A program made the position numbers and the translations under genes. A model generated the notes under the pieces. It worked only from the letters and a program-made list of their open reading frames with translations, did not search any database and was not told the origin of the DNA. Of a DNA stretch of 38,232 nt, positions 1 to 8,457 are shown piece after piece (position 1 is the stretch's first letter; every line of letters begins with the position of its first letter). This DNA is from JABDOU01 sp041609995 (GTDB lineage: Bacteria > Actinomycetota > Acidimicrobiia > Spongiisociales > SHLN01), in contig JBFIPU010000013.1 of the NCBI GenBank assembly GCA_041609995.1, positions 1 through 38,232 of the forward strand, written 5' to 3'.

Positions 1-1038
1 CACAAGGCGCAAGTGGTTCGGGGAAGCGTCGAGGTGGGCCAGGACGCCCATGCCGAGATCGATCACGACCGCCGGGAGAAGATCCGCAAAAGCCATACAG
101 GAACCCACATCCTGCACGCCTCGCTGCGCGACGTCGTCGGTCATCACGCCCGGCAGAACGGCTCGCTGGTCGAAGCCGGCCGGCTGCGGTTCGACTTCAG
201 CCACCACGCCGCCCTCGACGACGAAGAGCTGGCCGAGGTGGAGCGCCTCACCAACGAGCGCATCATCGAAAACGCCCGGGTTCGAACCGTGGAGGCGACC
301 AAGGAGGAGGCCGAGCGAATGGGGGCAGTGGCGTTCTTCGGCGACAAGTACGGTGATCAGGTGCGGGTGGTTTCAGCCGGCGGATACTCTCTCGAGTTCT
401 GTGGAGGAACCCATACGTTCAGCACCGGACAGGTCGGCCCGCTGCTGATCGCCACCGAGTCCTCGATCGGAGCCAACATCCGGCGGTTCGAGGCCCTGAC
501 CGGCACCGAGGCCTACCTGCACATGGTGCGGCTGCGCGACACCATGCGGGCCAGCGCCGGCCTGTTGAAGAGCACCCCTCCTGAACTCCCGAACGCCATC
601 GACTCACTGTTGGGAAGGGTGAAGGTGGCGGAGCAGCGGATTGCCGAGTTCGAAGACCGGCATCGTAGCGAAGCGGCGGCGGCGCTGGCCGACACCGCCG
701 AGACGGTCGGCGACGTCAAGGTCCTGGCCGTCACGGTCCCGGAGGCCGCTCCTGACGGCTTGCGGTTGCTGGCGCTCCAGCTGCGCGACCGCCTCGGTCG
801 ATCTCTCGTCTTGCTCGGCACCAATAGAGCAGGCAAGGCGAGCCTCGTCGGACTTGCCTCCAAGGATCTCGTAGCGGAGGGAACCTCGGTCGCCGACATC
901 GTGTCGGCCGGCGCCGCCGTGGTCGGCGGTGGGGGCGGCAAGGACCCGGAGTTGTCGATGGCCGGAGGGCCGCGAGGCGACGATGTGGCAGAAGCCGTCG
1001 AGGTCATGGCCAAGAAAGCCCGTGAGGTGATTGCGTGA
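1..1038 (+). CDS. alaS: Alanyl-tRNA synthetase, C-terminal part (cut by window start)
   Basis: The gene is open to base 1, so only the last 345 codons are present. They cover the editing domain and the C-terminal DHHA1/C-Ala domain. The editing zinc site is visible as HTGTH near the start and CGGTH further on. The glycine-rich GGGGGKDPELSMAGG motif near the end is typical of the C-Ala domain. The enzyme charges tRNA-Ala and hydrolyses Ser- and Gly-tRNA-Ala in the cytoplasm. The catalytic aminoacylation domain lies upstream of the window. The stop codon overlaps the start of ruvX by 4 bases, which suggests translational coupling. The alaS-ruvX-mltG-aroE order is widely conserved in actinobacteria. 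Confidence 0.96.
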   Translation, partial: HKAQVVRGSVEVGQDAHAEIDHDRREKIRKSHTGTHILHASLRDVVGHHARQNGSLVEAGRLRFDFSHHAALDDEELAEVERLTNERIIENARVRTVEATKEEAERMGAVAFFGDKYGDQVRVVSAGGYSLEFCGGTHTFSTGQVGPLLIATESSIGANIRRFEALTGTEAYLHMVRLRDTMRASAGLLKSTPPELPNAIDSLLGRVKVAEQRIAEFEDRHRSEAAAALADTAETVGDVKVLAVTVPEAAPDGLRLLALQLRDRLGRSLVLLGTNRAGKASLVGLASKDLVAEGTSVADIVSAGAAVVGGGGGKDPELSMAGGPRGDDVAEAVEVMAKKAREVIA

Positions 1039-1439
1039 TGGGAAGGATCATGGGCATCGACTATGGCGCCAAGCGGGTGGGCATCGCCTTGTCCGACGCC
1101 GGCCACCTGATAGCTTCTCCGCTCATGGTGTGTGAACGAGATGATGCCGTCGCTGCTATTGCGAAAGCTGTTGCCGAGCACGACGTCGAGTCGGTGGTGG
1201 TCGGGATGCCGACCTCGCTGGCCGGCCACGGAGGAACCGCCGCCGACGACGCAGAGGCCTTTGCCCGGGAGGTGGCAAACGCAACCGGCCTGGAGGTACA
1301 CGTCGAGGATGAACGGTTCACGACCGTCATAGCCGAGCGGGCCCTGGTCGAAGCCGGCGTCCGTCGCCGTGATCGGCGTCAGAAAGTGGACGGTGTGGCC
1401 GCCGCGTTGATCTTGCAGAGCTACCTGGACCGGCGATGA
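1035..1439 (+). CDS. ruvX: Putative pre-16S rRNA nuclease / Holliday junction resolvase-like protein (YqgF)
   Basis: A 134-residue RNase H-fold protein of the usual family length. It opens with the family signature GIDYGAKRVGIALSD and later has VVGMP, the DERFTT segment and a final DGVAAALIL region. YqgF proteins are implicated in processing the 5' end of 16S rRNA, and Holliday junction resolution has also been proposed. The start may be GTG 1035 or ATG 1038, both overlapping the alaS stop. Its TGA overlaps the mltG ATG. The position between alaS and mltG is the standard actinobacterial context. Confidence 0.93.
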   Translation: MMGRIMGIDYGAKRVGIALSDAGHLIASPLMVCERDDAVAAIAKAVAEHDVESVVVGMPTSLAGHGGTAADDAEAFAREVANATGLEVHVEDERFTTVIAERALVEAGVRRRDRRQKVDGVAAALILQSYLDRR

Positions 1440-2497
1440 TCGAGTTCGATCGTCCTTCGAAGGGCTTTCCCGTTTGGCTGGGGATCATCATCGGCCTGCT
1501 GGCACTGGCCGTGGTCGCCTGGGGCGCCACCCGGCTGGCGGCGGCGGTCGGTGGGGGAGGCGGACAACAGATCGCCGCCGGGCAGCCGGTGACCGTCGAG
1601 ATCGAGTCGGGATCGTCCGCCGAGGACATCGGACTCGTCCTGGAGGAGGCCGGTGTCGTCGAGCGTGCCAGCCAGTTCGAGTCGTATGTCAAGGCCAACG
1701 GTCTCGGCTTTTCCCTGCAGGCGGGCAAGTATGAGCTGACGACGGGAATGGGCTCGGAGGCGGTGGTCGCAATTCTGCAGGAGGGGCCCGAGCAGCTGGC
1801 GGTATACACCGTCAAGGTGCGCGAGGGACTGTGGGTTGACGAAATCCTGCAAGCGCTCTCCGAACAAAGCCCACACTCGGTGGACGACTACGCCAACGCC
1901 CTGTTGGGCGGAAACGTCGTGTCGCTGCTTTCACCCGAGCCGCCCGGCAGCCTGCGGGACTGGGAAGGGCTCCTGTTTCCGGCCAACTATGAGTTCTTCG
2001 AAGACGCCACCCCGGCCCAGATCCTGCAGAAGATGGCTACGGAGATGCAGTTCCGGGTCGAGCAGGCCGATTGGACCCGGCTCGATGAACTCGGTGTGAA
2101 CGCGTACGAGACCCTGATCATCGCCTCGATCATCGAGGCTGAAGCCAAACTCGATCCCGATCGGCCGCTCATCGGAAGCGTGATCTACAACCGACTCGCC
2201 GACGGCATTCCCCTGCAGATCGACGCGATGCTGGTCTACGCCCGAGGTGAGCGTGGGATCCCGACCAATGCGGACAAGCAATCCTCATCGCCGTACAACA
2301 GCTATCTCGAGGTGGGGCTTCCTCCCACCCCCATCGCCGCCCCCGGCGCCAAGTCGCTCGAGGCCGCCGGGGATCCGGCAGACACACCGTATTACTACTA
2401 CGTACTCGTCGACCCCGATGGCAGCCACGGCTTCAGCGAAACCCTCGAAGAGCACAACGAGAAAGTGGCCAAGGCGCGGGCGGAAGGGGTCTTCTAG
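1436..2497 (+). CDS. mltG: Endolytic peptidoglycan transglycosylase MltG
   Basis: A 353-residue YceG/MltG protein. A short basic cytoplasmic N-terminus is followed by one transmembrane helix at about residues 13-38, then an extracytoplasmic LysM-like and lytic domain. The catalytic glutamate is predicted at E234 in SIIEAEAK, equivalent to E218 of E. coli. The family blocks NRLADGIPLQIDAML, GLPPTPIAAPG and DPDGSHGFSETLEEH are all present. It cleaves nascent glycan strands inside the chain and so sets their length. The start overlaps ruvX by 4 bases, and aroE begins directly after its stop. Confidence 0.95.
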   Translation: MIEFDRPSKGFPVWLGIIIGLLALAVVAWGATRLAAAVGGGGGQQIAAGQPVTVEIESGSSAEDIGLVLEEAGVVERASQFESYVKANGLGFSLQAGKYELTTGMGSEAVVAILQEGPEQLAVYTVKVREGLWVDEILQALSEQSPHSVDDYANALLGGNVVSLLSPEPPGSLRDWEGLLFPANYEFFEDATPAQILQKMATEMQFRVEQADWTRLDELGVNAYETLIIASIIEAEAKLDPDRPLIGSVIYNRLADGIPLQIDAMLVYARGERGIPTNADKQSSSPYNSYLEVGLPPTPIAAPGAKSLEAAGDPADTPYYYYVLVDPDGSHGFSETLEEHNEKVAKARAEGVF

Positions 2498-3274
2498 GTG
2501 ATGCGCCTGGCGCTGCTGGGCGATCCGGTCGACCACTCTCTGTCTCCCTCGATGCACGAGGCCGCGCTTGCCGACCTCGGTATCGAGGGCTCCTACACAG
2601 CTCGCCGCGTCGATGAAGCCGGGTTTGTCCAGGCCCTCGATGAGGTTCGGGACGGGCACCTGCACGGGGTGAACGTCACCATGCCGCACAAGCATCTGGC
2701 CCATACGATGGCTGATGTGGTGTCAACCGAGGCCGCCTTCGCCCGGTCGGTCAACACCATGATGATGACCGACGACAGGCTCGCCGGCATCTCGACCGAC
2801 ATCCCCGCCATTCGAGTGTGCTGGCAGCGGGCGGAGTTGCCCACCGATGATGTGGTCATCCTGGGCTCTGGCGGTGCGGCAGCTGCCGCCCTGGTGGCGC
2901 TGGCTCCCTTTGTGACGGGCCGGTTGGCTCTCAGCTCGCGCCGTCCTGCTGCTGGCTCGTCGCTCCTGTCCGCGTTGGGAATCGACGCCGTCAGTCACCC
3001 GTGGGGGCGGGGTTTCGATGGTGTGGTCGTCAACGCCACCCCGCTCGGTATGCGGTCAGAGGCGCTGCCCGGCCCCGTCATCGATGCAGCTACCGGGCTC
3101 TTCGACATGGCGTACGGCCCGCAACCGACCCCAGCGGTCACCGCCTCTTTCGAGCGTGGGCTGGCGGTGGTGGCCGGTCAGGACATGCTGGTCGAGCAGG
3201 CGGCACTGAGCTTCGAGTGGTGGACCGGATCACCGGCGCCCCGGGCCCGGATGCGGTCCGCCGCCGGCGTGTAA
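2498..3274 (+). CDS. aroE: Shikimate dehydrogenase
   Basis: A 258-residue enzyme that reduces 3-dehydroshikimate to shikimate with NADPH. Visible motifs are the shikimate-binding SLSPSMH (residues 14-20), NVTMPHK with catalytic Lys65, STD with catalytic Asp101, the Rossmann loop GSGGAA, NATPLGM, and the C-terminal QDMLVEQAALSFEWWTG. Translation begins at GTG 2498 or the adjacent ATG 2501, directly after the mltG stop, so it belongs to the alaS-ruvX-mltG-aroE unit. The other shikimate genes aroC and aroB lie about 9.7 kb downstream, beyond the pilus cluster. Either that cluster was inserted into an ancestral aro block or the two parts were brought near each other independently. Confidence 0.94.
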   Translation: MMRLALLGDPVDHSLSPSMHEAALADLGIEGSYTARRVDEAGFVQALDEVRDGHLHGVNVTMPHKHLAHTMADVVSTEAAFARSVNTMMMTDDRLAGISTDIPAIRVCWQRAELPTDDVVILGSGGAAAAALVALAPFVTGRLALSSRRPAAGSSLLSALGIDAVSHPWGRGFDGVVVNATPLGMRSEALPGPVIDAATGLFDMAYGPQPTPAVTASFERGLAVVAGQDMLVEQAALSFEWWTGSPAPRARMRSAAGV

Positions 3275-3281
3275 ACACTTC

Positions 3282-3309
3282 TCAAGACCTCCCCGGTGCT
3301 CGCCGAAAC
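3282..3309 (+). promoter_or_regulatory. Candidate sigma-28/WhiG-like promoter of pilB
   Basis: TCAAGA at 3282 is followed, 14 bases later, by GCCGAAAC at 3302. The layout resembles FliA/WhiG-type promoters (-35 near TAAA or TCAAG, -10 near GCCGATAA). The same element with identical spacing lies upstream of the pilin gene at 7881. The upstream GTG at 3296, which would extend pilB, falls inside this element. That argues for the start at TTG 3335. The assignment to a sigma-28 family factor is inference. Confidence 0.45.
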
Positions 3310-3334
3310 TAAGGGCGACACAGAAGGAGAGAGG

Positions 3335-5014
3335 TTGAGAACCGAATCGCGTCATTTCGGGTCGATGCTCGTGCAAGAAGGGGTGCTCTCGAAGGAGCGC
3401 CTCGACGAAGCACAGCGGATCCAGAGTGAAACCGGGAAGTCGCTCACGCGCATCCTCGTCGATCAGGAGTTTGTCGATGAGACCGACCTCGTCAAGGTGC
3501 TCGCCAAGCAGATCGGCATCGAATACATCGCCCTCGGTGACATCACCATCGATCCCACCGCGGCCGCGCTGATTCCAGACAACATCGCCAAGCGATACGC
3601 CGCTCTTCCCGTGTTGTTCGAAGGCGAAAAGCTGGTCGTGGCGATGGCCGATCCGGCCAACGTGCTGGCAATGGATGACATTCGCGCCATCTCGGGCATG
3701 GAGATCATCCCGCGCGTGGCGCCGCGCAGCGCCGTCGAATCCGCCATCGCCCGCATGGCGTCCTACAACGACTCAGTCACCGAATTCGCCGACTTCGAAG
3801 ACGAGGAGGAAGAGGATCTTTCTGCTCTCAAGGAGGCGGTGGACGAAGCGCCGGTGGTCAAGCTCGTCAACACGATCGTCACGCGCGCCGTGAACGAAGG
3901 TGCCTCCGACATTCACATCGAACCGGGGGAAAAGGATCTCCGGGTGCGGTTCCGCGTCGACGGCGTCCTGCACGAGGTGATGTCGACACCCAAGACCATC
4001 TCAAATGCGCTCGTCAGCCGCCTGAAGATCATGTCGGACATCAACATCGCCGAGCGGCGCGTTCCCCAGGACGGCCGCATGTCGCTGAAGATGAATGGAA
4101 ACCCGGTCGACTTGCGCGTGGCAACGCTGCCGTCGGTGTTCGGGGAAAAGGTCGTGCTTCGTATTCTCGACCGGTCATCGGTGATGCTCGAGCTCACCGA
4201 TCTCGGCTTCCTGCCCCAGACGCTGACACGGTTCGAGAGCGCCTACACCAAGCCGTATGGAGCGATCCTCGTCACCGGTCCGACCGGTTCGGGTAAATCG
4301 ACCACCCTGTACGCCACCCTGAACGTGTTGAACCGACCCGAGGTCAACATCATCACGACCGAAGATCCCGTCGAATACCGACTGGCCGGCATCACGCAGG
4401 TACAGGTGAACAAGAAGGCCGGGCTGACCTTTGCGGCCGCGCTGCGATCGATTCTGCGGTCCGACCCCGACATCGCCCTCGTCGGTGAGATTCGAGACCA
4501 GGAGACCGCCCAGATCGCCATCGAGGCGGCCCTGACCGGTCACCTGGTGCTGTCCACACTGCACACCAACGACGCCCCGTCCAGCATCGGCCGCTTGATC
4601 GAGATGGGGGTCGAGCCATACCTCGTGTCGTCGTCACTCGACGCCATTCTCGGACAGCGCCTTGCCCGCCGCCTGTGCAAGAAGTGCAAGGTCGAGTTCA
4701 GCCCCGATAAGGAACTGCTCGTCAAAGCCCGGTGGTCAGAGGCCGACATCGCTGTACTGGACACCACCCCCATCTTCGCGGCCGACCCCAAAGGCTGCTC
4801 CAATTGCTCGAACGGCTACCGGGGTCGCCTGGCTCTGCATGAGGTGATGCTGATCAGCGACGAGATCCGGCGCATGGCGGTCGAAAACCGTCCTTCCAAC
4901 GAGATCAAGGTCGTCGCCAAAGAGCAGGGCATGATGGAGTTGTGGGATGACGGCATGGAGAAGGTGCGCAAAGGCATGACGTCGATCGAAGAGATCATGC
5001 GGGTGGTTGCATGA
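3335..5014 (+). CDS. pilB: Type IV pilus extension ATPase PilB
   Basis: A 559-residue GspE/PilB-family ATPase that powers pilus assembly from the cytoplasmic face of the membrane. An N-terminal MshEN/T2SSE_N module lies at about residues 7-58, with FGSMLVQEGVLSKERLDEA and a second, similar half. The ATPase core follows: Walker A GPTGSGKS (about 315-322), the Asp-box region ITTEDPVEY, Walker B LVGEIRD, and the His-box TLHTND. Two CxxC pairs (CKKC and CSNC) form the zinc site that separates PilB from PilT. I chose TTG 3335 because the Shine-Dalgarno AAGGAG at 3324-3329 sits in front of it; GTG 3296 lies in the promoter. The stop overlaps the pilT ATG by 4 bases. Confidence 0.94.
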   Translation: MRTESRHFGSMLVQEGVLSKERLDEAQRIQSETGKSLTRILVDQEFVDETDLVKVLAKQIGIEYIALGDITIDPTAAALIPDNIAKRYAALPVLFEGEKLVVAMADPANVLAMDDIRAISGMEIIPRVAPRSAVESAIARMASYNDSVTEFADFEDEEEEDLSALKEAVDEAPVVKLVNTIVTRAVNEGASDIHIEPGEKDLRVRFRVDGVLHEVMSTPKTISNALVSRLKIMSDINIAERRVPQDGRMSLKMNGNPVDLRVATLPSVFGEKVVLRILDRSSVMLELTDLGFLPQTLTRFESAYTKPYGAILVTGPTGSGKSTTLYATLNVLNRPEVNIITTEDPVEYRLAGITQVQVNKKAGLTFAAALRSILRSDPDIALVGEIRDQETAQIAIEAALTGHLVLSTLHTNDAPSSIGRLIEMGVEPYLVSSSLDAILGQRLARRLCKKCKVEFSPDKELLVKARWSEADIAVLDTTPIFAADPKGCSNCSNGYRGRLALHEVMLISDEIRRMAVENRPSNEIKVVAKEQGMMELWDDGMEKVRKGMTSIEEIMRVVA

Positions 5015-6546
5015 ATCGGGTTTCCAAGCAGATCGGCGAGTCACTCGTCGACAAACGCCTTCTGAGCCGCGACGTGCTCGAGGCCCTCTTCGTCGAAGAA
5101 AAGGAGACGCAGGTTCCACTGGTGCGGATACTCCTTCAGCAGGGTCACGTGTCGCCGGCGGACCTGTTGGCGACCGTCGCCGACCGCATCGGCATGAAGT
5201 ACATCGATGTCCGGAGCGAGGTGTTGCAGCCCGAGGCCGTCTCCCGCCTCGACCCCGACACGGCACACCGTTTCAATGCGATCCCCGTGAAGGTCGAAGA
5301 CGGGCGCGTCATCGTCGCAGTGGCAAATCCCTACGTGAAGGACATCCAGACGAGCCTCGAGACCGTGTGCGGTTCAGCCGTCACGATGGCGCTTTCCAGC
5401 CAGGCGGGGATCGACGAGATGCTCAACTCGTTTTTCGCCGGGCTCGACGAGGAGCCAAAACGGCCGACGGCCGACCTCAGCGAGCAAGTTCATCTCAACG
5501 ACTTTCTCGAGCAGCTGATCGAAAAGCAGGGCTCGGACCTGCACCTCACAGCCGGATCACCTCCGATGGTGCGCGTCCACGGCTCGCTCAAGCCGCTGGA
5601 GGGATTCGATGTGCTGATGCCTGCCGAGCTGCGGCGCATCTTGTATGAGGTTCTCACGGCCGACCAGCGCATGCGCTTCGAGGAGACGCGCGAGCTCGAC
5701 ACATCGCATCCGCTGCCCGGGCGCGGGCGTTTCCGCGTCAACGTCTTCTTCCAACGTGACTCGGTGGCCGCTGTGCTCCGGTCGATTCCGAACGAGATCA
5801 AGAACCCGGACGCGCTCGGCATGCCGACGGCCGTGAATTCGCTGGCCCACCTCCATCGGGGTCTCGTGCTCGTGACGGGCCCGACCGGTTCCGGTAAGTC
5901 GACGTCGCTCGCATCGATCATCAATCTGATCAACACCGAGCGCGCCAGTCACATCATCACGGTGGAGGATCCGATCGAGTTTCTCCACAGGCACAAGAAG
6001 AGCATCGTCAACCAGCGCGAGGTGGGAACAGACACGCTGGGCTTCAACGAGGCGCTGAAGCACATCCTGCGCCAGGACCCCGATGTCATCCTCGTCGGGG
6101 AGATGAGGGACCTGGAGACCATCAGCGCAGCCCTGACCGCGGCGGAGACCGGCCACCTCGTGTTCGGGACGCTCCATACCCAGAGCGCGCCGCAATCAAT
6201 CGAGCGCATCATCGACGTGTTCCCGGCCCACCAGCAATCACAGGTGCGGGTGATGCTGGCCGGCTCGCTGCAGGCAGTCCTGTCCCAGCAGCTGCTACCC
6301 ACCATCGACGGCCGGGGCCGGGTGGCGGCCGTCGAGGTGATGATCGCAACGTCGGCCATCCGCAACCTGGTACGAGACGGAAAGGTCCACCAGATCCCGT
6401 CGGCGATCCAGGCGGGCGGCAAGTACGGCATGCAAACCATGGACATGGCACTCGCCGAAATGACCAAGCAGGGCAAGATCACCCAGGAATTGGCGATGGA
6501 GCGCTGCAACGACAAAGAGGCGATGCAGCGCCTCCTACAGGGGTAG
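5011..6546 (+). CDS. pilT: PilT-type retraction ATPase with N-terminal MshEN-like domain
   Basis: A 511-residue protein, about 150 residues longer than ordinary PilT. Residues 1 to about 130 resemble the MshEN/T2SSE_N module of PilB (IGESLVDKRLLSRDVLEA, then a second copy with LVRILLQQG). From about residue 161 a complete PilT follows: the SDLHLTAGSPPMVRVHG start, Walker A GPTGSGKS (290-297), Walker B LVGEMRDLET, the His-box TLHTQSAPQS, and the diagnostic PilT C-terminal AIRNLVRDGK. No zinc cysteine pairs are present, unlike PilB. PilT disassembles pili and drives retraction. The start overlaps the pilB stop. MshEN modules bind c-di-GMP in other systems, so nucleotide control of retraction is possible but unproven here. 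Confidence 0.92.
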   Translation: MNRVSKQIGESLVDKRLLSRDVLEALFVEEKETQVPLVRILLQQGHVSPADLLATVADRIGMKYIDVRSEVLQPEAVSRLDPDTAHRFNAIPVKVEDGRVIVAVANPYVKDIQTSLETVCGSAVTMALSSQAGIDEMLNSFFAGLDEEPKRPTADLSEQVHLNDFLEQLIEKQGSDLHLTAGSPPMVRVHGSLKPLEGFDVLMPAELRRILYEVLTADQRMRFEETRELDTSHPLPGRGRFRVNVFFQRDSVAAVLRSIPNEIKNPDALGMPTAVNSLAHLHRGLVLVTGPTGSGKSTSLASIINLINTERASHIITVEDPIEFLHRHKKSIVNQREVGTDTLGFNEALKHILRQDPDVILVGEMRDLETISAALTAAETGHLVFGTLHTQSAPQSIERIIDVFPAHQQSQVRVMLAGSLQAVLSQQLLPTIDGRGRVAAVEVMIATSAIRNLVRDGKVHQIPSAIQAGGKYGMQTMDMALAEMTKQGKITQELAMERCNDKEAMQRLLQG

Positions 6547-6549
6547 TCG

Positions 6550-7776
6550 ATGGCATCGATGTACACATACAAGGTCCGCGACGCCAAGTCGGGGAAAGTC
6601 ATCGAAGGAGAACTCGAGGGCTCTTCCAAAGAGGCGGTGATTCGCGCGTTGCAGGAGCGGGGCATGACCCCACTCGGTGTGGCGGAAAAGAAAACCGACG
6701 GACTACAAAAAGAGATCTCGATCCCGGGGCTGACCGACAGGATCAAACCCAAAGAAATCGCCATCTTCAGCCGCCAGTTCGCGACCATGATCAACTCGGG
6801 CCTGTCGTTGCTGCGGTCCCTCTACGTGCTAGAAGAACAGACGGTTTCCAAGCCGCTGAAAAAGGTCATCGGGGAGATCCGGGCCAGCGTGGAGCAGGGT
6901 GCCAGCCTGAGTGCGGCCCTCGAACAGCACCCGAAGGTCTTCAACAATCTGTTCGTCGCCATGGTTCAGGCGGGTGAGGCGGCCGGTGTGCTGGATGAAA
7001 CGCTGGAACGGATTGCCGATACGCTGGAGTCGGCCGCCGCCCTACGAAGCAAGATCAAGAGCGCCATGGCCTACCCGGTGGTGGTCCTGAGCATGGTGGC
7101 CGGTGTCGTGACCCTCATGTTGCTCTTCGTCGTGCCTCAGTTCGTGAATATGTACGCCGATGTGGGCGGGGAGCTTCCGATTGCGACCCGGATGCTGATC
7201 GGCGCCTCGGGCGTCCTGACGTCCCGGTGGTACATCATCTTCCCGGCCTTCGGCGGGGCCGTCTACGGTTTCCGCTACTGGATCAACACCCCACCCGGGC
7301 GGCGGCTGTGGGACGGGTTCAAGCTGCGGGCCCCGGTGTTCGGGACGATGAACCACAAGACGGCCATCAGCCGCTTCGCGCGCACGCTCGGGGTGTTGAT
7401 TCGGTCGGGCGTTCCCATTCTCCAGGCGATGTCGATCGTCGAGATGACCGCCGGCAACGTCGTGGTCGGTGACGCCGTCAGCCGGGTGGCGAAGTCAGTA
7501 AAGGGAGGCGATTCGATCTCCCAGCCGTTGACCAAAGAAGGCAAGATCTTCCCGCCGATGGTGGTACAGATGATGGCTGTCGGCGAAGAAACCGGCCAGC
7601 TGGACAACATGCTGGACAAGGTCTCGGACTTCTATGACCGGGAGGTCAACGACACAGTGGACGCCTTGACCTCGCTGCTGGAGCCCATCCTCATCGCTTT
7701 CATGGGCGCTACGGTCGGTGCGATCCTGGTCGCCTTGTACTTGCCGATGTTCAACCTGGTGAACGTGATCGGCTGA
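6550..7776 (+). CDS. pilC: Type IV pilus inner-membrane platform protein PilC
   Basis: A 408-residue GspF/PilC family protein with two T2SSF repeats (about residues 70-195 and 272-400). The paired landmarks are AGEAAGVLDE (141-150) and GEETGQLDNM (345-354). Predicted membrane helices lie at about 176-199, 224-241 and 376-403. The protein couples the PilB and PilT motors to the growing pilus. It starts three bases after the pilT stop, so it is in the same transcript. This is the full family length with no defects. Confidence 0.95.
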   Translation: MASMYTYKVRDAKSGKVIEGELEGSSKEAVIRALQERGMTPLGVAEKKTDGLQKEISIPGLTDRIKPKEIAIFSRQFATMINSGLSLLRSLYVLEEQTVSKPLKKVIGEIRASVEQGASLSAALEQHPKVFNNLFVAMVQAGEAAGVLDETLERIADTLESAAALRSKIKSAMAYPVVVLSMVAGVVTLMLLFVVPQFVNMYADVGGELPIATRMLIGASGVLTSRWYIIFPAFGGAVYGFRYWINTPPGRRLWDGFKLRAPVFGTMNHKTAISRFARTLGVLIRSGVPILQAMSIVEMTAGNVVVGDAVSRVAKSVKGGDSISQPLTKEGKIFPPMVVQMMAVGEETGQLDNMLDKVSDFYDREVNDTVDALTSLLEPILIAFMGATVGAILVALYLPMFNLVNVIG

Positions 7777-7846
7777 CGAAGTGCCGTCGGTTCTGCAACC
7801 ACTTGACGCCACACGCCTCCGCCGGGCGCAGGCGAGTTTTCGCCAC

Positions 7847-7856
7847 TGACTAGTCA
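7847..7856. promoter_or_regulatory. Palindrome TGACTAGTCA in the pilC-pilA gap
   Basis: A perfect 10-bp palindrome in the 192-base gap, about 25 bases upstream of the candidate pilA promoter. It could be an operator for a dimeric regulator of pilin expression. No second copy was noticed in the window, so function is only suggested by its place. Confidence 0.2.
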
Positions 7857-7880
7857 ACACGGAATGGTCCCAACGACCCC

Positions 7881-7908
7881 TCAAGATCTTTCTTCTCGGG
7901 TCCGATAC
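7881..7908 (+). promoter_or_regulatory. Candidate sigma-28/WhiG-like promoter of pilA
   Basis: TCAAGA at 7881 and TCCGATAC at 7901 have the same spacing as the element upstream of pilB (3282). Both copies share CTCAAGA, a CT two bases further on, and CCGA-A-C in the -10 part. Transcription would start near 7915, giving a 5' UTR of roughly 54 bases. Confidence 0.45.
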
Positions 7909-7922
7909 AGCTCTCGTAACTG

Positions 7923-7940
7923 GGGGCGCACGAGCGCCCC
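7923..7940 (+). other. Stable hairpin at the 5' end of the pilA leader
   Basis: GGGGCGC and GCGCCCC form a perfect 7-bp GC stem around an ACGA loop. It lies close to the predicted 5' end of the mRNA and 13 bases before the strong AGGAGG ribosome binding site (7954-7959). Hairpins in this position often protect abundant mRNAs from 5' end-dependent decay, which would suit a major pilin. It is not followed by a T-run, so it is unlikely to be a terminator for pilC. Confidence 0.5.
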
Positions 7941-7968
7941 TCATCATTGTCATAGGAGGCAATACATC

Positions 7969-8421
7969 ATGTTGAATCGGATGCGTAATCGTCTGAACGA
8001 AGACGGTTTCACTCTGATCGAGCTGATGGTCGTGGTGCTCATCATCGCCATCCTGGTCGCAATTGCGATCCCGACCTTCCTCGGTCAGCGTGAGACGGCA
8101 CAGGATCGCGCTGCTCAGTCCAACCTGCGCAACGCCCTGGCCACCGAAAAGACCATCTACGCCAACGATCAGGCCTACACGGCGACTGCCGCCAACCTGA
8201 GCGCCATCGAGCCGAGCCTCGACTGGACGGTCGATGATGCGGCGGCGAGCGGCGTGCTCCCGACCCTCTATGTCGGCACGGGCGCTGTCTGCCTTGTTTC
8301 GGAGTCTGCCAGCGGCACGTTCTTCTGGATCTACGAGCATCCGCAGCAGGCCACGGTATATGGCTCGGGCGCAGCTGCCCCGGCCAACGAGGCCGCCTGC
8401 GCAGGTGGTGCCGGCTGGTAA
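7969..8421 (+). CDS. pilA: Type IV pilin, probably the major subunit
   Basis: A 150-residue prepilin. A 13-residue basic leader ends in Gly, followed by FTLIELMVVVLIIAILVAIAIP, the class III signal. Cleavage by PilD is expected between G13 and F14, leaving Glu at mature position 5. The rest is a globular domain with two cysteines, one in GAVCLV and one in EAAC, placed like the disulphide-bonded D-region of other pilins. The chain ends in a tryptophan. ATG 7969 is chosen for its perfect AGGAGG site nine bases upstream. The dedicated promoter, leader hairpin and strong downstream terminator point to high expression. The following gene is a paralogue. Confidence 0.92.
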   Translation: MLNRMRNRLNEDGFTLIELMVVVLIIAILVAIAIPTFLGQRETAQDRAAQSNLRNALATEKTIYANDQAYTATAANLSAIEPSLDWTVDDAAASGVLPTLYVGTGAVCLVSESASGTFFWIYEHPQQATVYGSGAAAPANEAACAGGAGW

Positions 8422-8457
8422 CGGCCACCAGATACGACTGACCTCGACAGAGGTCGA

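Noticed and set aside
3296..3334. Longer pilB starting at GTG 3296
   Set aside because: This GTG lies inside the candidate promoter and has no ribosome binding site, while TTG 3335 has AAGGAG at proper distance.
5011..6546. Reading the second ATPase as a second PilB
   Set aside because: It lacks the zinc cysteine pairs and has the PilT-specific SDLHLT start of the core and AIRNLVRDGK end.
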